Counted from the stretch's first letter, positions 1 through 11,676 are shown. The stretch: DNA of 64,000 bases from Tricholomella constricta (GCA_013368375.1 JAACJP010000032.1:310001-374000), one strand, 5' to 3'. Made by a program: numbers and translations. The notes: generated by a model not told the origin, from the sequence alone.

Positions 1-55
1 TTGTATGAAGCAGCAGCAGTCGAGAGCTCGAGAAGTGTCCAAGCAAATCCAGCAC

Positions 56-2141
56 TCACGTCCCAGAAATTAACAGCACATCCCCCGACCCTGTCCCCGA
101 CCCCATCCCCGAACCCGACCCCGACCCGGACCCCGATCGTGCTCTCGACGGCGCCGCCTCCACGACGCTCCCGGGCCCAGACAACAGATCCAACCACCCC
201 ACATCCCCAGCCTCCGTAACCGTAACCGTCGCAGGTGCAAGTGCCGGTTCCGTGTCCTCCCTCCCCGCCGCCGCCGCCGCTCCGCCCACATCCCCACTAC
301 CCGCTGCCCCCATCCCCGTCCCCGTCCCCGTCCCCGTCCCCGTCCCCGTGCCTAGAGTGTCCCCCTTCCGCGGAGCATGCGTGGGCCAGTCCAAGCCAAA
401 CGACGCTGCAGACGTGGCCCCCCGCATCCCACTCCCACTCCCGCCCGCGCTCCCGATCACGGCGCCTGCGACTTTGCGCTGCTGCTCGGCCTCAAGGAAC
501 GTGCTTGCAAACGACCCGCCCCCGCCGCCCCTTTCCCCATCGCGATCCCTATTTCTATCTCTGTCCTCCCTGTCCTCCCTGTCGCGGTCCCTGTCTCTGT
601 CGTAGACGGACCCCGAGGCGGGATGTGGCGCGAAGAAGCTGGAGCTGGAGCTGGGGCCAGATCCAGAGTGGGGCCTGCTGCTGCTGTTGGTGCTGGTGCC
701 GGCCCAGGCGGGCATATGGAGCGGGCCGAGCGGGAAGTCGGATGGGGGCGGTGCGGTAAAGGTGGAGGGCTGAGGGTAGTGCTTGGGGGGCGGCGGCGGT
801 GGCGGGGGGGATGCGGGGTAGGGGATGTTGTACTGTGCGTACTGGTCTTGGGCGGGGTCCGCGTGCATGCGCTGCGGGTGCGGCGGGTTTGGGTTTGAGT
901 GCGGGTGGAACGGCTGCGCCTGCGACTGTGGGTGGTACATATACATCGGGTCATCGGGCCCCCGGCGATGCATGGGCGAGTCTTCCGAGGACGCAGACGA
1001 CAGAGCGTGGTGCCCATGGTCCGCGTGATGCCGCGGGATATGGGACGTATTGAGACCGAGCGTATAATCCAACCGTGGCTTTTTGTTCAGCGGCTGCGGC
1101 AGCTCATCGTACGTCGAGGGCCGCTGGTGATGATGAAGTGGGTGCAGGCGATCGCTGGACACGGGGTGCTGATGCTCGTGCTCGTGCTCGTACTCGTATT
1201 GCGGAACCGGGGGGAACGCCGCCGAGGGCCGCATCCCCATCCCCGACCGCTGCTTGGGGCCCGGCTACGATGGCAATGCCATTGAGATAAGGGTAACAAG
1301 ACAGAGGCACAGGGCAGACCGACGAACGCACCTCGGTGATTACCCGAGCTGGGGGCTGAAAGTCATCGTCATCCTTGTACCTAGCGCTCGCACTCGCCGC
1401 CCGCTTGGAAGGTGGAACGACGACTTCCTCGCCATCGGCATCCTCCTCGTCGTCCCCTACGGGTACACTCCCGCCCTTGGCGCCTGCAGGGCTATCTGAA
1501 TAATCTGCAGGCCCGCGCGTGTCTCGCTCACCAGTGTGCTGCGGACCAAGTAAGGGTGAACAAAGAACGAAAATAAATAAAATAAAATAGGAGCGCAAAT
1601 GTCCCAGACACACGTACACGAAGGTGGCGCTGGACGACGTTGCGAATATCGGTGGAACAGTATTGGAAGAGCTTGGTATCGTGCCCGTGCCTCTCGTCTG
1701 GATAAAAATAGAAACAGCCCATGTCAACAAGGGATGGCCTTGGCGAGATCGGTGGCTCGGCTGAAGCAGAGGAACAGGCGTACCGAAGATTATAACAGCG
1801 ACGTCGACGGAGCACAAGACGCCGAGCTCGTGCGCCTTTTTGAACAGCCCGTTCTTGCGCTGTACGTACCCGACGAGCATTGTTTCAAAAAGGGGGGGAA
1901 ATGCCAAGACTTGCGTCAAAAATAACTTTTTTTTTTCAAAGCAGGGCCAGATATACCTTTAAAAAGGTCACAGACCGGTTGCGCTCGTTCTAAGCAGGAA
2001 AATCAGCCTCATGATGCAGGGCAGAGAGACCATGTCGGCGGGATAGCAGATGAAACTATGCGTTCCGGGCCAAACGAGTGGCGAGGACAAAAAACTTTCA
2101 CGTACGGTTATGGGCTGGATTTCGATCTTTCTCCTCCCCAT
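56..2141 (-). CDS. MADS-box transcription factor, MEF2/RLM1 type
   Basis: Sequence-specific nuclear transcription factor. Exon 1 (2106-2141) encodes [12 protein letters not shown], exon 2 (1957-1989) [11 protein letters not shown], and exon 3 starts at 1859 with [19 protein letters not shown]. Joined, these give a textbook MADS box split by two short introns with consensus GT..AG ends. A later exon carries [18 protein letters not shown], typical of fungal Rlm1/MEF2-like proteins. This is followed by an acidic/basic linker ([18 protein letters not shown]) and a last exon of about 400 residues rich in His, Pro, Gly, Ser and Arg-Asp repeats, which has no fold I recognise. In yeast, Rlm1 acts below the cell-wall-integrity MAP kinase; that role here is inference. 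The start is chosen because MGRRKI is the conserved extreme N-terminus. The stop is TGA at 56-58; a further 3' exon cannot be excluded. Confidence 0.9.
307..347. repeat. CCCCGT hexamer microsatellite inside the MADS gene
   Basis: Six or more perfect copies of a cccgtc-type hexamer. On the coding (minus) strand they encode an alternating Gly-Thr run in the C-terminal low-complexity region. The repeat length is a multiple of three, so copy-number change keeps the frame. Confidence 0.9.
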
Positions 2142-2719
2142 TGTTGTACGTGATCAACGAGCAGAGAGCCGCGGTCGCTGTAGTGGTCGCTGGGTGGTGG
2201 GAAGAGCTGAGCAGGAACGGGAAAAACAAGGACAAACCAAGATCTAGAGCGATGGGCGCCACGAACACATCGGAAAGACCGAATTGATTATGTGTTCTCG
2301 CTGGCGGAAGACAACGTAAATATCCATCCAGCTCAAGTTAATTATCGCGTACGTCGCGCTCTATATTTGATCTAAAAGAAACATTCATTTTATCAGTCTA
2401 TTTTTGTCAACGAGGATCTCGACATCTCGACGATATGGACTAAGAATAATTTATAGTCTAAATTGTTAATTATGTGCAGGGGTATCAAGTTTGAAATTCG
2501 GGGTTTAACACAGCAAGACGACGGCACAACGATAAATACAGCCAATATGGGTGCGAGCATGTCGCCGCCACGAGGACGTAGCGTGATGTCATGTGTCCCA
2601 GGGCCGAGTGTCCTGGAAATAAGGGTCTACGGATAATGAACGCGCAGGACTCTCACGACGGAGTGTGGGATAGGGAAGAAATCTGCCAAACCGAGGGGAA
2701 AGGGTGGCTGACAAGGGGG
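2142..2719. other. intergenic region between MADS and PLC genes
   Basis: No coding exon, tRNA or repeat is recognised. The stretch holds the MADS promoter region (AT-rich near 2330-2480) and the PLC 3' flank. Confidence 0.5.
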
Positions 2720-5700
2720 TTACGAGTCCGTGATGGCGATGCACACAAACAGCGTCGAGAACAGGTACTGCGACAACTGCGTGTCATGCAGCGGCAGATG
2801 TCGGTATCCTACAAAAGATGAAATCAGAATTACCACTGACAGACACAAAGAAAAAGAAAAAAAAAACGAAGTACCCATCCCCAAGCTCCCCAAGCTAGCA
2901 CAATACACCGCCAATGGCTCCGCATCCTCCCTCTCCCCCGCCCTCACCGCAAACCTCACAAACACCAGCTCCCTCATGTCCCCGACACACTCAAACGGGA
3001 CCCTCAGCTTCTCCTCCCACACCGGGTTGAACCCGTTATTCTTCACCACCCCCGTGCGGTACGTCACCGTCCGCGCCGCCGTCGCCGCCCCTGCCCCCGC
3101 CCCCGCCCCTGCAGCTGACGCGAACGCGGGCGCCGAGGGCGGCGCCGGCCAGTCAGGCACATGCAGCGACACCTCCACGTACGGATCCACCGGCGCCTTG
3201 AACGACTTGCTCTTGTCCTTGTCGTTCGCGTCGCGCGGGCGCGGCAGCTGCTGCGCCGAGACGATGGACACGTCAAAGTGGTGCCTCGTATGCTTGAGGA
3301 GCAGGTCCTTGGGCGGGGCCTGGGCCGGAGACGGGGCAAGGCTAGGGCTGGGGGGCGCGGAGGCTCCTGCGGCTGCGGTGCCCGCGACGGAGGTGGCGGA
3401 GGGGGGCACGGCGGGGGCGGGCGCGGAAGCGAGCAGCGCCGGGGGCTTGAGGACGTACCCTGCCCGCCCATTGCGCTGGAACATGGCGTGGTTGATCATG
3501 TACCCCAGATCTACATAAGCGGTCATGCGAAATCCCTCAGCACAGGACACACAGACAGGTAGAAGTAGGATAAGGATAGGTACGTACCGAACGTCTGCCA
3601 GTTGATGGCGACCAGCTGCGCCCCGGCGCTCCAATACCGATGGGGCTCAAAGTTTGTCGAGCCGATCCGGGTGCCCTTGGGGTACACCCGCACGAGGTGC
3701 GTTCGGCAGTGCTTGATGAGGTCCTGCATGCCCCCGCTCTTGAGCATGCGGTTCGCCACCGTCTCCGAGAGCGAGAACATGTGCTCGGGCGCGTACACCT
3801 CCTTCTTGTTGATCCCCCGGCACTTGACGCCGACCGTGTAGACCAGCAGCGCCAGGAGGCGGAACGACATCTTGGGCTTCGCGGTGGGTGTGGCCGGGTG
3901 GGAGGCGGGCGTGCTATGTTCCGTGGTGGTGGTGGAAGTTGAAGTCAAAGGAGAGATGGGACCGGGTGTTAGAGGAGGTGGGGACTGAGGGTACGCCGGA
4001 CCTGTGTAGAGTGGGGCTGGGGAGCTCGAGAGGACTCTCTGGGGGCCATAAAAGGGCACTGGGGATGCGAGGACAGGGAGAGATGCCGCCGTTCGTGGCT
4101 TCACCGCGAGTTGGGATGGTAATTGCTGCTGCTGCTGGTGTTGAAGCGTATGTGCCCTCGGCAAGGACGACGACTTTCCAACACTCCTCACGCGCTGCAG
4201 CACATTCGAGCCGGCCTTGAGAAAATCGTCCTTCAGCTCTGCGCGCGCACGGTCAGCCGAGGTCGAGTGTAATAAAAGACGAACGCACCTTTGACTGTTG
4301 TAGAGTCGGACCCGCGCCGCCGCACCACACGCTTCCCCAGCCCTTGCTCAAACACTGCATCCGAGTCGGACGTCGACGAGGACGCTGCCGACGTGTCGTA
4401 TTCCCCCTCCATCGACCCAGAGTCATTCCTGCTCATCAAGTACAAGTCCTTTGTCTACACGCAACAATGCACATTAGTACACACCCACACACGCATGCAC
4501 CCACTCACCTTGAGCAGTATACGGCCCTTGAGCTCCTCAGGGCTGGGCAGGCGCTCGATGACGCCCTGATGCGGCTCCTGCACGAGCGCAGGCCCAAAAA
4601 CCTCCTTCATGATATCGGCAATGGCGTCCTGCCCGGCGAGCGAGCAGTGGACCTCGGCCGAGATGATGATCGGGTAAGGCGAAGTCACAAAGCCGTATTT
4701 TAGGATGGCACGGCACACCTCACGAAGGGACACCTTGGAGGTGAGGGTCTTGCCGTGGAAGATCTGTGGCTCCGACGGGTTGTCGCCGTCAAAGATGTCG
4801 ACTGTCCGATGGGTTAGCCGTGGCATGAAAAGAAACGCAAAGGGGACGCACGCTCGACGCTGCGGCAGCTGTGCAGCAGGGCCCGGATGTAGCCTTCGAT
4901 GGTGCTGTTGCCGACGAGCTGATGGCCGACAAGGTAGGTGTTGTGGGAGGAGGAGATGTAGTAATCGGACAGGGGGCGAGTCATGTCGCGACCGTGCTGG
5001 TCCAGGAACGCAGAGTTGTCGGGCGAGAGCAGGAAAGCGGTAAAGGTGTCGGTGGTCATGATGCCAGGTGGTTCCGAGTAGCGCTCGAACACAGCCTGGA
5101 GCTCGGGTGTGCTGAGGCTGGACTGTGTGTAGTGTGAGCACAAGGTCACAGTGAAAAAGAGAATCCCACCTTTTGCTTGTCGCGCATAAGCTTTTCAAAG
5201 ACTGGGAAATCGAATACACCGCCGCCGCGCGCTCGCAGCTTCTTGTAGAGGCGGTCGATCTCGGGGCGGCCCTTGAGTAGCTTGACAAAGCGGCGAAAGT
5301 CTTCAAAGTCAAGATAGTCGCGTTGCCGGATGTCGGCTTGCTGGGGATTCGTGAGAGAGAGGCGCTAGAAGAACATTGGGATACGCACTTTGAAAAGCCG
5401 TAACAGATCGTCGGAGCTCGAGTTGATGTAGAGGCGGCGACACAGCTTCTCGACATCGTCAAACCCCAGCTTCTCCTCGCCCTTCCAATAGTGCTTCTCC
5501 CAGATGGCCTGGCGCATCTCAAAGTTGCCGAGGCCACTCATGAGTTGTTGTCGAATGGCATGGAGCTCGCGCAGGGTCTTGTCCCACATGCGAAAGACGT
5601 CCTTGGAGGGTGCGACGAGGTGGAGGGTCTTGTATGCGCCGTCGAGGATGTAGACGATAATCAGCCAGCGATCTTCGTACTCCTGGGCGAGCTGGAACTG

Positions 5701-6235
5701 TTCACGGTAGTAGCGCGCATCTGAGCCTGAGCGCAGTTCTTTAATATTTTCAATGGGTACTGCAACGTGTTAGAAAGCAAGGCAGAATGAAAAGATCGGG
5801 GCACTCACTGATACGATGCTTCTTGCCCTCCCAGATGATCTCGCCAATGTCGGGGTCAAGGCGGAAAACGCCGCTTGTGCGCTTCTTGCTGGAGACCTTG
5901 GTCATTGGGGTGCCCTGCTGCAACAGCTGGGGAACGGTGACGTTGTCCATGAGCGCCGCCGACGTTGTTGACCGTGATCGGCTATGACGACCCGATTGCG
6001 TCACGCTCTTGAACGTCTTTCGGATCGATGCACTCAGCGTCCTCTTCAGCGACGCTGGTGGCTCCACACCGGCCGCCTCGCTCTGGAGCTCCTTGCTCGC
6101 CGGCTGGCCCGTACTCGTGAGCAGATTGCCGGCGCGGCGCAGCACTGATGGCGGTTCTGGTAGTTGCATCGCCGTTTGTCGTTGCCATGACCCAAGCGCC
6201 CGTCCTTCTCCCACCGTCTCGGCCATCGCCTGCAT
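2720..6235 (-). CDS. PLC1: phosphoinositide-specific phospholipase C
   Basis: Hydrolyses PI(4,5)P2 to diacylglycerol and IP3 at membranes. The exon chain reads from [11 protein letters not shown] at 6235 through a Ser/Arg-rich leader. A PH-like region follows ([20 protein letters not shown] ... [20 protein letters not shown]), then EF-hand-like helices ([20 protein letters not shown]). The X domain carries the catalytic His in [11 protein letters not shown], the Glu/Asp pair in VELDIFDGD, and the second His in [12 protein letters not shown] low-complexity linker separates it from the Y domain ([55 protein letters not shown]). A C2 domain closes the protein ([17 protein letters not shown] ... 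[11 protein letters not shown]). This is the usual fungal delta-like order. Introns are short with GT..AG ends, and the stop is TAA at 2720-2722. No inactivating change was seen. Confidence 0.93.
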
Positions 6236-6483
6236 TATCTAACCGACGGCCACGCCTTGAATGCCTTCTCGAGGAGAGTCAGTGGAGGTAATGCTTACAA
6301 TCAAGCTCAACGTCAGGCGGCATCAGTATTCCGCAGGACCCTCAAGGCGGATGTCGATGCCCACGCGGACCATCACACGGCACTCCCCGCCGGCGCCCAA
6401 GCCTGGTTGCGCATTCGCACACACACGCACAGTCATAGTCACCAGGGCGAGTACCACCCCGCGTCTCCTATCAGCTTTATTCG

Positions 6484-6770
6484 CGCCGTCTTCCAATCCC
6501 ATCCCGTCTCAGCCGTGGTCACTCCGTCATTTCTGCCGCAGCAGGCACATCGACGCCCCTAGGCCCGCCCACAGGAGCACAAAGCACTACGTTGACGTGT
6601 CCATCACGTCGGCGCGGCAGCTCCTTACCCTTCTTTCTCGCCGATGACAAGGACAAAAGCAAGGCGCCAGGGGACCCGTTCATGGAGGCGCTCGCTCCTG
6701 TTATCTTTCGTCATGTGGACATTAATGGGTGGCCAGAATTTCCCTCCTCGCCTTGCCTTGAAGAGCGAGG
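6484..6770 (+). pseudogene. degenerate PLC C2-domain fragment
   Basis: A plus-strand fragment resembling the C2 start of the neighbouring PLC gene but in the opposite orientation. One frame gives HYVDVSITSARQL ([15 protein letters not shown]). After a frame change, another frame gives LADDKDKSKAPGDPFMEA ([23 protein letters not shown]). The trace then fades into DINGWPEFP (PLC: VPDWP). It has no start, no catalytic domain and at least one frameshift, so it is a relic. It could come from the neighbour or from another PLC paralogue. Confidence 0.65.
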
Positions 6771-6815
6771 CAATGTCCGCATCGAGTGGGTCCTATGTGT
6801 TCATTTTTATCCGTG

Positions 6816-7106
6816 GACCCATGCGAACGTACTCTAGGACACTTGGCGGCCTCGTTCTCGCGCTATAAGGTAGGGCAAGTCGTCGACATGCTCGCACCAA
6901 CTTTGGCCGTATTTATCGTTGTGCCCTCGTCTCGCCTGACGTCGCCCCTTAGCGCCCCTTAAAAATGATCTCCCAGGCACACAACATCCTCTTCCGAGGA
7001 CCCGCGCGAACGCACTCCCAGGACACTCTCGGCGGCGTCGTTCTTACCAATTCTAACCGTATCTATCGTTGAACCCACATCTCACATCGTGTCACCCCTC
7101 GATCGC
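6816..7106. repeat. imperfect tandem repeat, two units of about 182 bp
   Basis: Unit 1 starts near 6816 (gacccatgcgaacgtactct) and unit 2 near 6998 (gacccgcgcgaacgcactcc). Both continue with ggacac..(t/c)ggcggc.tcgttct, then ccgtat(t/c)tatcgttg and tcgccc/tcaccc-type endings. Divergence is considerable. No function is evident. Confidence 0.6.
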
Positions 7107-7623
7107 CTAATTCTTAGCCCCAGAGTGGTCAGTACGTGGCGACATATGATCGAGGTAGAATTTCTGGAGACGCGAGGTAATATGGTAGCGGAAAGGGCAA
7201 AGGGGGAAGAGGAAGAAAGGGAAGGTGTCCAAAGTGTCGATGTTACGCGGTTTATATAGTGGCCGCCGCATATATTTTAGTTTTGCTAGTCGCCACCGCA
7301 TATATTTTAATTTTGACTGCTGTAGTTTTAATCAGTCGACCGGTTGTCCGCAACCGTCGAGATCATGCTTTGACAAGAATAGACTGAGAACATATTTGAC
7401 GCGTACAATAACCGCTATACTTCGAAGCTCCCCTTTGCCGCAAATACACTGGCCACGCGTGCTTTTCGATTTGAACACTTTGCTACTTAGCATTCTCCTT
7501 TCAAGAGCACTGCGGTCTCGCGACACGCGCCACCGGCCTTCTTCTTTCGGAGCGCGTAAAAATTATTTACAATATTCGACACGACGCAGCCTCGCAGGAC
7601 GCACAAGGGAAAGGTTTGTCATG
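7107..7623. other. non-coding AT-rich spacer
   Basis: No supported gene. It contains a short duplicated phrase near 7263-7310 (gccgcatatattttagttttg, then ccaccgcatatattttaatt). Confidence 0.4.
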
Positions 7624-8640
7624 TAGTAGTAGTAGTAGTAGTATTATCCGGCATGGTCCAATTCCTGAACGCCGGGGGCCGAGATTATCCCGATGTAATT
7701 TACAGGCAGGTATCTAATTATTCTACATCTTCGTCTCGGGCCCCACCTCACCACATCCTGTGAGCTAGGCCGTAGTTCAGGTTGATCAAGGAAAGCAGTG
7801 GGGAGGGGCATGGGCAGAGAAATGTCTGTTTTTTAGCGGCTGCATCATTCCAGCATGGCAGTAATTGGTATGTACAGTGGGATGGTCTCATACAGTGTTA
7901 GCACTTCATAGGTGTATTTTGCCAGTAAACCAATTGTTTTTCTTTCACTGAGCATTGATTTTAGTAGCTCAATGGAGGTAACTGTAGGGCGTCGGCATAG
8001 GCGTGGTACATCAGCATACATTTTGGTCATGAATACATTGCGTAATGCTATCAGTTCATCTGACATGTTGCATTCAAGTAGTGCATGTTCCGGGCTCTCA
8101 ACAGTATTTTCACACAGGCGACATAGACGCCATTGACGACTTATCCGTGGCCTACGGTGCTCTGCCCACCTGAGACGTTCGATTGCCAGTGGGTGGGCAG
8201 AGAGTAGGAGCCTTGTCAAAGCCTTTCTGTGTTTGCTGTTGGGTACGCTAAGGTAGTGTCTGAAGTGTAATGTTTTCTGTTTTGGGGGACCCTCCTTGTT
8301 TGGTTCCAATCTGTTTTGCAGGAGGTACAATTTGGGGGAGAGATCGAGCTCAGTTTGCAGGTAGAATTCCAGTTTGGTTTTGAACAGTTTGATAATATCA
8401 TTTACTTGTAGAGGTGTTATCATGTCCAAGTCAGGGAGGGGAATATGGAAAGGTAGGCTGTGCATGACATATTGCAGGTCCATTGCCCAGGATGCTTTTT
8501 TGTCCTTTGCAAGTGCCACTGAATCTAAGAATGCCTTTCTGACAAAACGTTCAGAGGGAAGGCTTGATAGATATTGTAGGTGGCCTAGAGCTAAGATTAT
8601 TCTCCGATACCGCAATGGCACTAGAGATGTCTCGGTGAAC
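7624..8640 (-). mobile_element. 5'-truncated non-LTR retrotransposon (LINE) 3' end
   Basis: On the minus strand, a reverse-transcriptase C-terminal ORF is followed by a 200-bp 3' UTR. The end is gataatactactactacta, a (CTA)n simple-repeat tail typical of fungal LINE 3' ends. The body is cut off near 8640, just upstream of the Mug135-like gene, as expected for incomplete target-primed reverse transcription. No convincing target-site duplication was found. Confidence 0.75.
7845..8621 (-). pseudogene. LINE reverse transcriptase C-terminal fragment with CCHC knuckle
   Basis: An open reading frame of about 258 residues with no RT catalytic core left. A thumb/connection-like helical region is followed by CRLCENTVESPEHALLEC, the C-x2-C..H-x4-C zinc knuckle found near the C-terminus of many LINE polyproteins. 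It ends in ITAMLE and a stop, with the element's 3' UTR behind it. It begins abruptly without the FADD-type motif, so it is a truncation product. The ORF itself is undamaged, suggesting fairly recent insertion. Confidence 0.75.
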
Positions 8641-8715
8641 AGTGGTGCGACTAATGTGATATTGGTCGATCATCAATTCCACTTCGAATTTATGACATCA
8701 CACTCCTCAAACATC

Positions 8716-9357
8716 ATGGCTGCACCTCCCAGTCCTCCACCTGTCGCACACCCTGCGCCAAACGATCCCAATGCGCCACTGCCCATTGTACCCGCAGCAG
8801 CCGGCCCCCCAGGTACCACTTCCGCTCCAAGGCGGTGATAACTGCCTGTTGATTTTCGTTCGCAGCTGTGGCCCCCCCCTGGTTCCAAGACGCAATCGAG
8901 CATTTTCGTGTTGAATTCCGGAATGAAATGAGGGCTATGATCAGAGCTGAGGTATTCCCAAAACTCCATCGGGTATGTATGCCCTTATCCTTTGTTTCTT
9001 GGATATGGATATAACTGATTATAACCCCTATAGCTAATGAACCAGCGCGTTGAAGATGGAACTATTATCCCATATGTGTACCTTCCTTTCACGAACGGCG
9101 ATGATCCCACCCAGCCACCCGTGAGTCGTGCTTGAGGCTTACTATAATGACGATCTGAGTTAATATGCGATCAGCATAATCTCCCGCCACTGGACAACGT
9201 CAATGCAATCGAGAACCTCAACGAACAAGACTTGGCGGCGTATCTCACTGGCTATGGAATCAACCCACTGCCTGCTAGCCCAAACCCACACATGTACACC
9301 ACCAATTTATTGCAAAAGGACACATTGAAAGGATTGATTGGAGCAACAAGGTTCTGA
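8716..9357 (+). CDS. small Mug135-like basidiomycete protein
   Basis: Four exons join in frame: 8716-8812, 8866-8972, 9034-9120 and 9175-9357. Introns are GTACCA..CAG, GTATGT..TAG and GTGAGT..CAG. The product starts with a Pro/Ala-rich leader (MAAPPSPPPVAHPAPNDP). It continues with an amphipathic stretch (WFQDAIEHFRVEFRNEMRA), then IIPYVYLPFTNGDDPTQPP and LPPLDNVNAIENLNEQDLAA, and ends near LLQKDTLKGLIGATRF. The LPPL..(I)..L....L..YL.GYGI pattern recalls the Mug135 C-terminal domain seen in many Agaricomycetes. The function is unknown; the fission-yeast namesake is only known as meiotically upregulated. An alternative in-frame ATG lies at 8692. Confidence 0.6.
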
Positions 9358-9545
9358 TGGGTGTTGGAAGTACCATTTGGACAACAAGGTATGTTTTTTT
9401 CGTCTTTTTTACTTCACTTTTGAACCATCCAACACGATGTAGCGCGGTCTGTAGCTACTTGTTTAGCTAATCTTTGAACTACCCTTAGATACAAAAAAAA
9501 GCCCCTCGAAGTTGTCATATTACCTCAGTCTGTTCTACGTTGATT

Positions 9546-9700
9546 GAGGTGAGTTGTGGGGAAAATATGTTGTGAAATCCATTACTGGCAACCAGTATTA
9601 TCTTCTTATGGTCGACGACGCTAAACAATATATTACCATCGAATTCATTGAAGAAAAAAATCGGACGCAGAATGCTCCCCAAATCGAAAACACAGGCATA
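9546..9700 (+). pseudogene. Ty1/copia integrase fragment
   Basis: One frame reads LWGKYVVKSITGNQYYLLMV then DDAKQYITIEF, matching the start of the copia integrase core (DLWG.Y.V.S..G..YYL..VDD). Nothing of Gag, protease, RT or LTRs is recognisable around it. It is therefore a scrap, unrelated in sequence to the intact copia element at 11.3-16.8 kb. Confidence 0.6.
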
Positions 9701-10180
9701 TGTTTAACGCCGAGACATCGATTAATCCACCTACGAAATTGACACACCCCCCCCCCCTCCCCGAGATCGTCAGGTTGACAACCCAATAAGCACCATGAGG
9801 AACATGATCACAAAAGCCTCATTTTTCAACGCACAGATAAGATATCGCTGTGATTCGTGAGAGAGCGGATAGCTGCACACCATCCACGGCTACACGGCTA
9901 CCACCCAGTGATTCTTCGAGGATTTATCGCGACGATAGTAGGAGGTTTAGCGACAAACTCTGGCATCTAGATCCTTAAAGAAGCTCAAGATTTCGAATAG
10001 CAGGAAAGCCAAACAAAAGGTGGCACACGCCGGAAGTCCTTTGGGAAGCATACGACAAACCAAGACACGATCTCCTACGTATGCGTATACGTACGTATTG
10101 CTACCGCACTTGGAACAATGAACAACAGAAGCACAACACATTCAGGCAGGAACAAAAGGAGTAAGCGATGAGTTGCAGGT

Positions 10181-10943
10181 TCAAATGTTGAAGATGCCGA
10201 ACTCGCTGCTGCCGGACTGGAGTTTGTAGACGGCGACAGTGTCGAGGTTGCCTTTGATGAGGGTGAGCAGGATAATTACTTCAATAAGGAGCGACTTACC
10301 ATTGGAGGCGCAGGTGCCGCTGAATCCAACGATTAGTCCAAGGGAAGTGAAACCAACGATGTCTTTGGTGGTAACAGTGGCGTCGGGGAAGGGACCTGCG
10401 GCATCGTGAGTACATAAGTCAAACTCCAGCAAGGACATGGAGACTAACCTTGCTGCGTGAGAGCACCAGTATCCTTGTTGTAGACGAGGAATCCAATGCG
10501 CCTGAGAGTGGGCTGATCGGGGTTATCGTCAATGGCGCCAAAGATGCCGACAAAGGACTCATTGTCTGTGGCGTACGAAGGACGTCAGTCAACGTCGGAG
10601 GGGATATCAAGGACAGCGCCCAAACTTGCCAGCAACGGTCACGGTCTTCTGAGTGCCAGAGCGCAGTCCGTGCATCTGGACACTGGGCTGGGTGGTGTTG
10701 GAGAGCTGGTAGGTGATTTCGATGCCATTGGGCTTGGCGGCACCGACCCAGACGCTGATGCTCGTGACCTTTTTGATGTATTGGTGGGCGGGCCACAGAC
10801 CAACTGGAGTACAAAGAGTCAGAGTTTGAAGGTCCCGAGGAGAGCAAACGGATATTACCATCTTTCAGGTCATCGAAGGTATACTTGGAGTCGGACGTGG
10901 TGGCGTAACCGACGGCCTCAGAAACGACAAGAGCGGGAAGCAT
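10181..10943 (-). CDS. jacalin-like lectin, copy 1
   Basis: Five exons assemble to about 175 residues: MLPALVVSEAVGYATTSDSK, then GLWPAHQYIKKVTSISVWVG, IEITYQLSNTTQPSVQMHG, DNESFVGIFGAIDDNP, RRIGFLVYNKDTG, IVGFTSLGLIVGFSGT and NLDTVAVYKLQSG. The pattern of short beta strands with hG, E(S)FVG and (I/L)GF..G..LD.v..Y fits a jacalin-type beta-prism carbohydrate-binding fold. The family call is by eye. No classical signal peptide is evident. Intron 2 uses a GC donor (gcaagt). It shares 5' and 3' flanks with copy 2 in a tandem duplication. Its upstream region is interrupted by the transposon nest beginning at 11287, about 340 bp before the ATG. Confidence 0.65.
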
Positions 10944-11018
10944 TGCAGAGATAGAGATCTGAAAACTGAACGAGAGAGCTAGTTGGGATGCTGGAGTAAC
11001 AGTGTGGACTGAGGACCC

Positions 11019-11026
11019 TTATATAC
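11019..11026 (-). promoter_or_regulatory. TATA box of lectin copy 1
   Basis: A tatataa-type element about 75 bp upstream of the ATG. It is conserved in position and context (tatataagggtcct / tatataagggttct) in copies 2 and 3. Confidence 0.6.
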
Positions 11027-11297
11027 TCGAAATAAAACGATCTCTTTGGAGTTGTTGGGGATTAATGCAGGATGTTGAGTGAGACACAGAATTGCGAGAG
11101 ATTCCAGAGATTCCATATTCCGTGCCAGCCTCTTACACCGGTAAAAGTATATCCCCGAGAGAAGTACAAAGATTGGGCTAGCGCGGTCTATGATAAGCTT
11201 CTCCATTCTGAAGGCACCTCGTTCGCGCATAGAAGCATAATAGATGGATGCATTGGACGTGAGATTCGATGAAGCAGTGAAGGCGACACAAGAGGCA

Positions 11298-11302
11298 AAA
11301 GC
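11298..11302. repeat. copia target-site duplication AAAGC (left)
   Basis: The 5-bp repeat AAAGC directly abuts the left LTR and recurs at 16801-16805 beyond the right LTR, inside the left TIR of the host transposon. Confidence 0.9.
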
Positions 11303-11630
11303 TGTTAGAATCTGTACCAGTAGACCGTAGATAGGACTAATGGGGAAGAATATAAGACCTCAGTCCGGTATAAATGACTGCCATTGATCGTACCTAATGG
11401 GGAAGAATATAAGACTACGAGACTATTAGTTACGATCCGTGAAGTAAGATAGCGAAGACTTACCCTCAGTCCGGTATAAATGACTGAGGGTCTGTCGTAT
11501 GTACTGTAGGTATATATATGTAAGAGTTGTCCTTTGTGTGAATAAGATAAAGGGAGAATGTAGATAAAGAGACCGTGGTGGCCGGGCCGATCACAAAGAG
11601 CGTCATCGGTGGCTCACCTTAATTCCAACA
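11303..11630 (-). repeat. copia 3' LTR
   Basis: 328 bp, bounded by TGTTAGAA...TTCCAACA as read on plus (TGTTGGAA...TTCTAACA on the coding strand). By eye it is identical over its full length to the LTR at 16473-16800. It contains internal repeats (aatggggaagaatataagac twice; ctcagtccggtataaatgac twice) and a tatatata stretch. Confidence 0.95.
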
Positions 11631-11642
11631 CTCCTCCTCACC
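11631..11642 (-). other. polypurine tract of the copia element
   Basis: On the coding strand ggtgaggaggag lies immediately 5' of the 3' LTR (TGTTGGAA), in the position of the plus-strand primer. Confidence 0.75.
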
Positions 11643-11676
11643 GAAGATGCTCTCCTCCTCGAATGGAATCTGGAGT

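Noticed and set aside
1..980. several long plus-strand ORFs rich in Pro, Arg and Gly
   Set aside because: Shadows of the low-complexity C-terminal exon of the MADS-box gene.
2730..3518. 262-residue plus-strand ORF over the PLC gene
   Set aside because: Antisense shadow of the PLC C2 region in GC-rich DNA.
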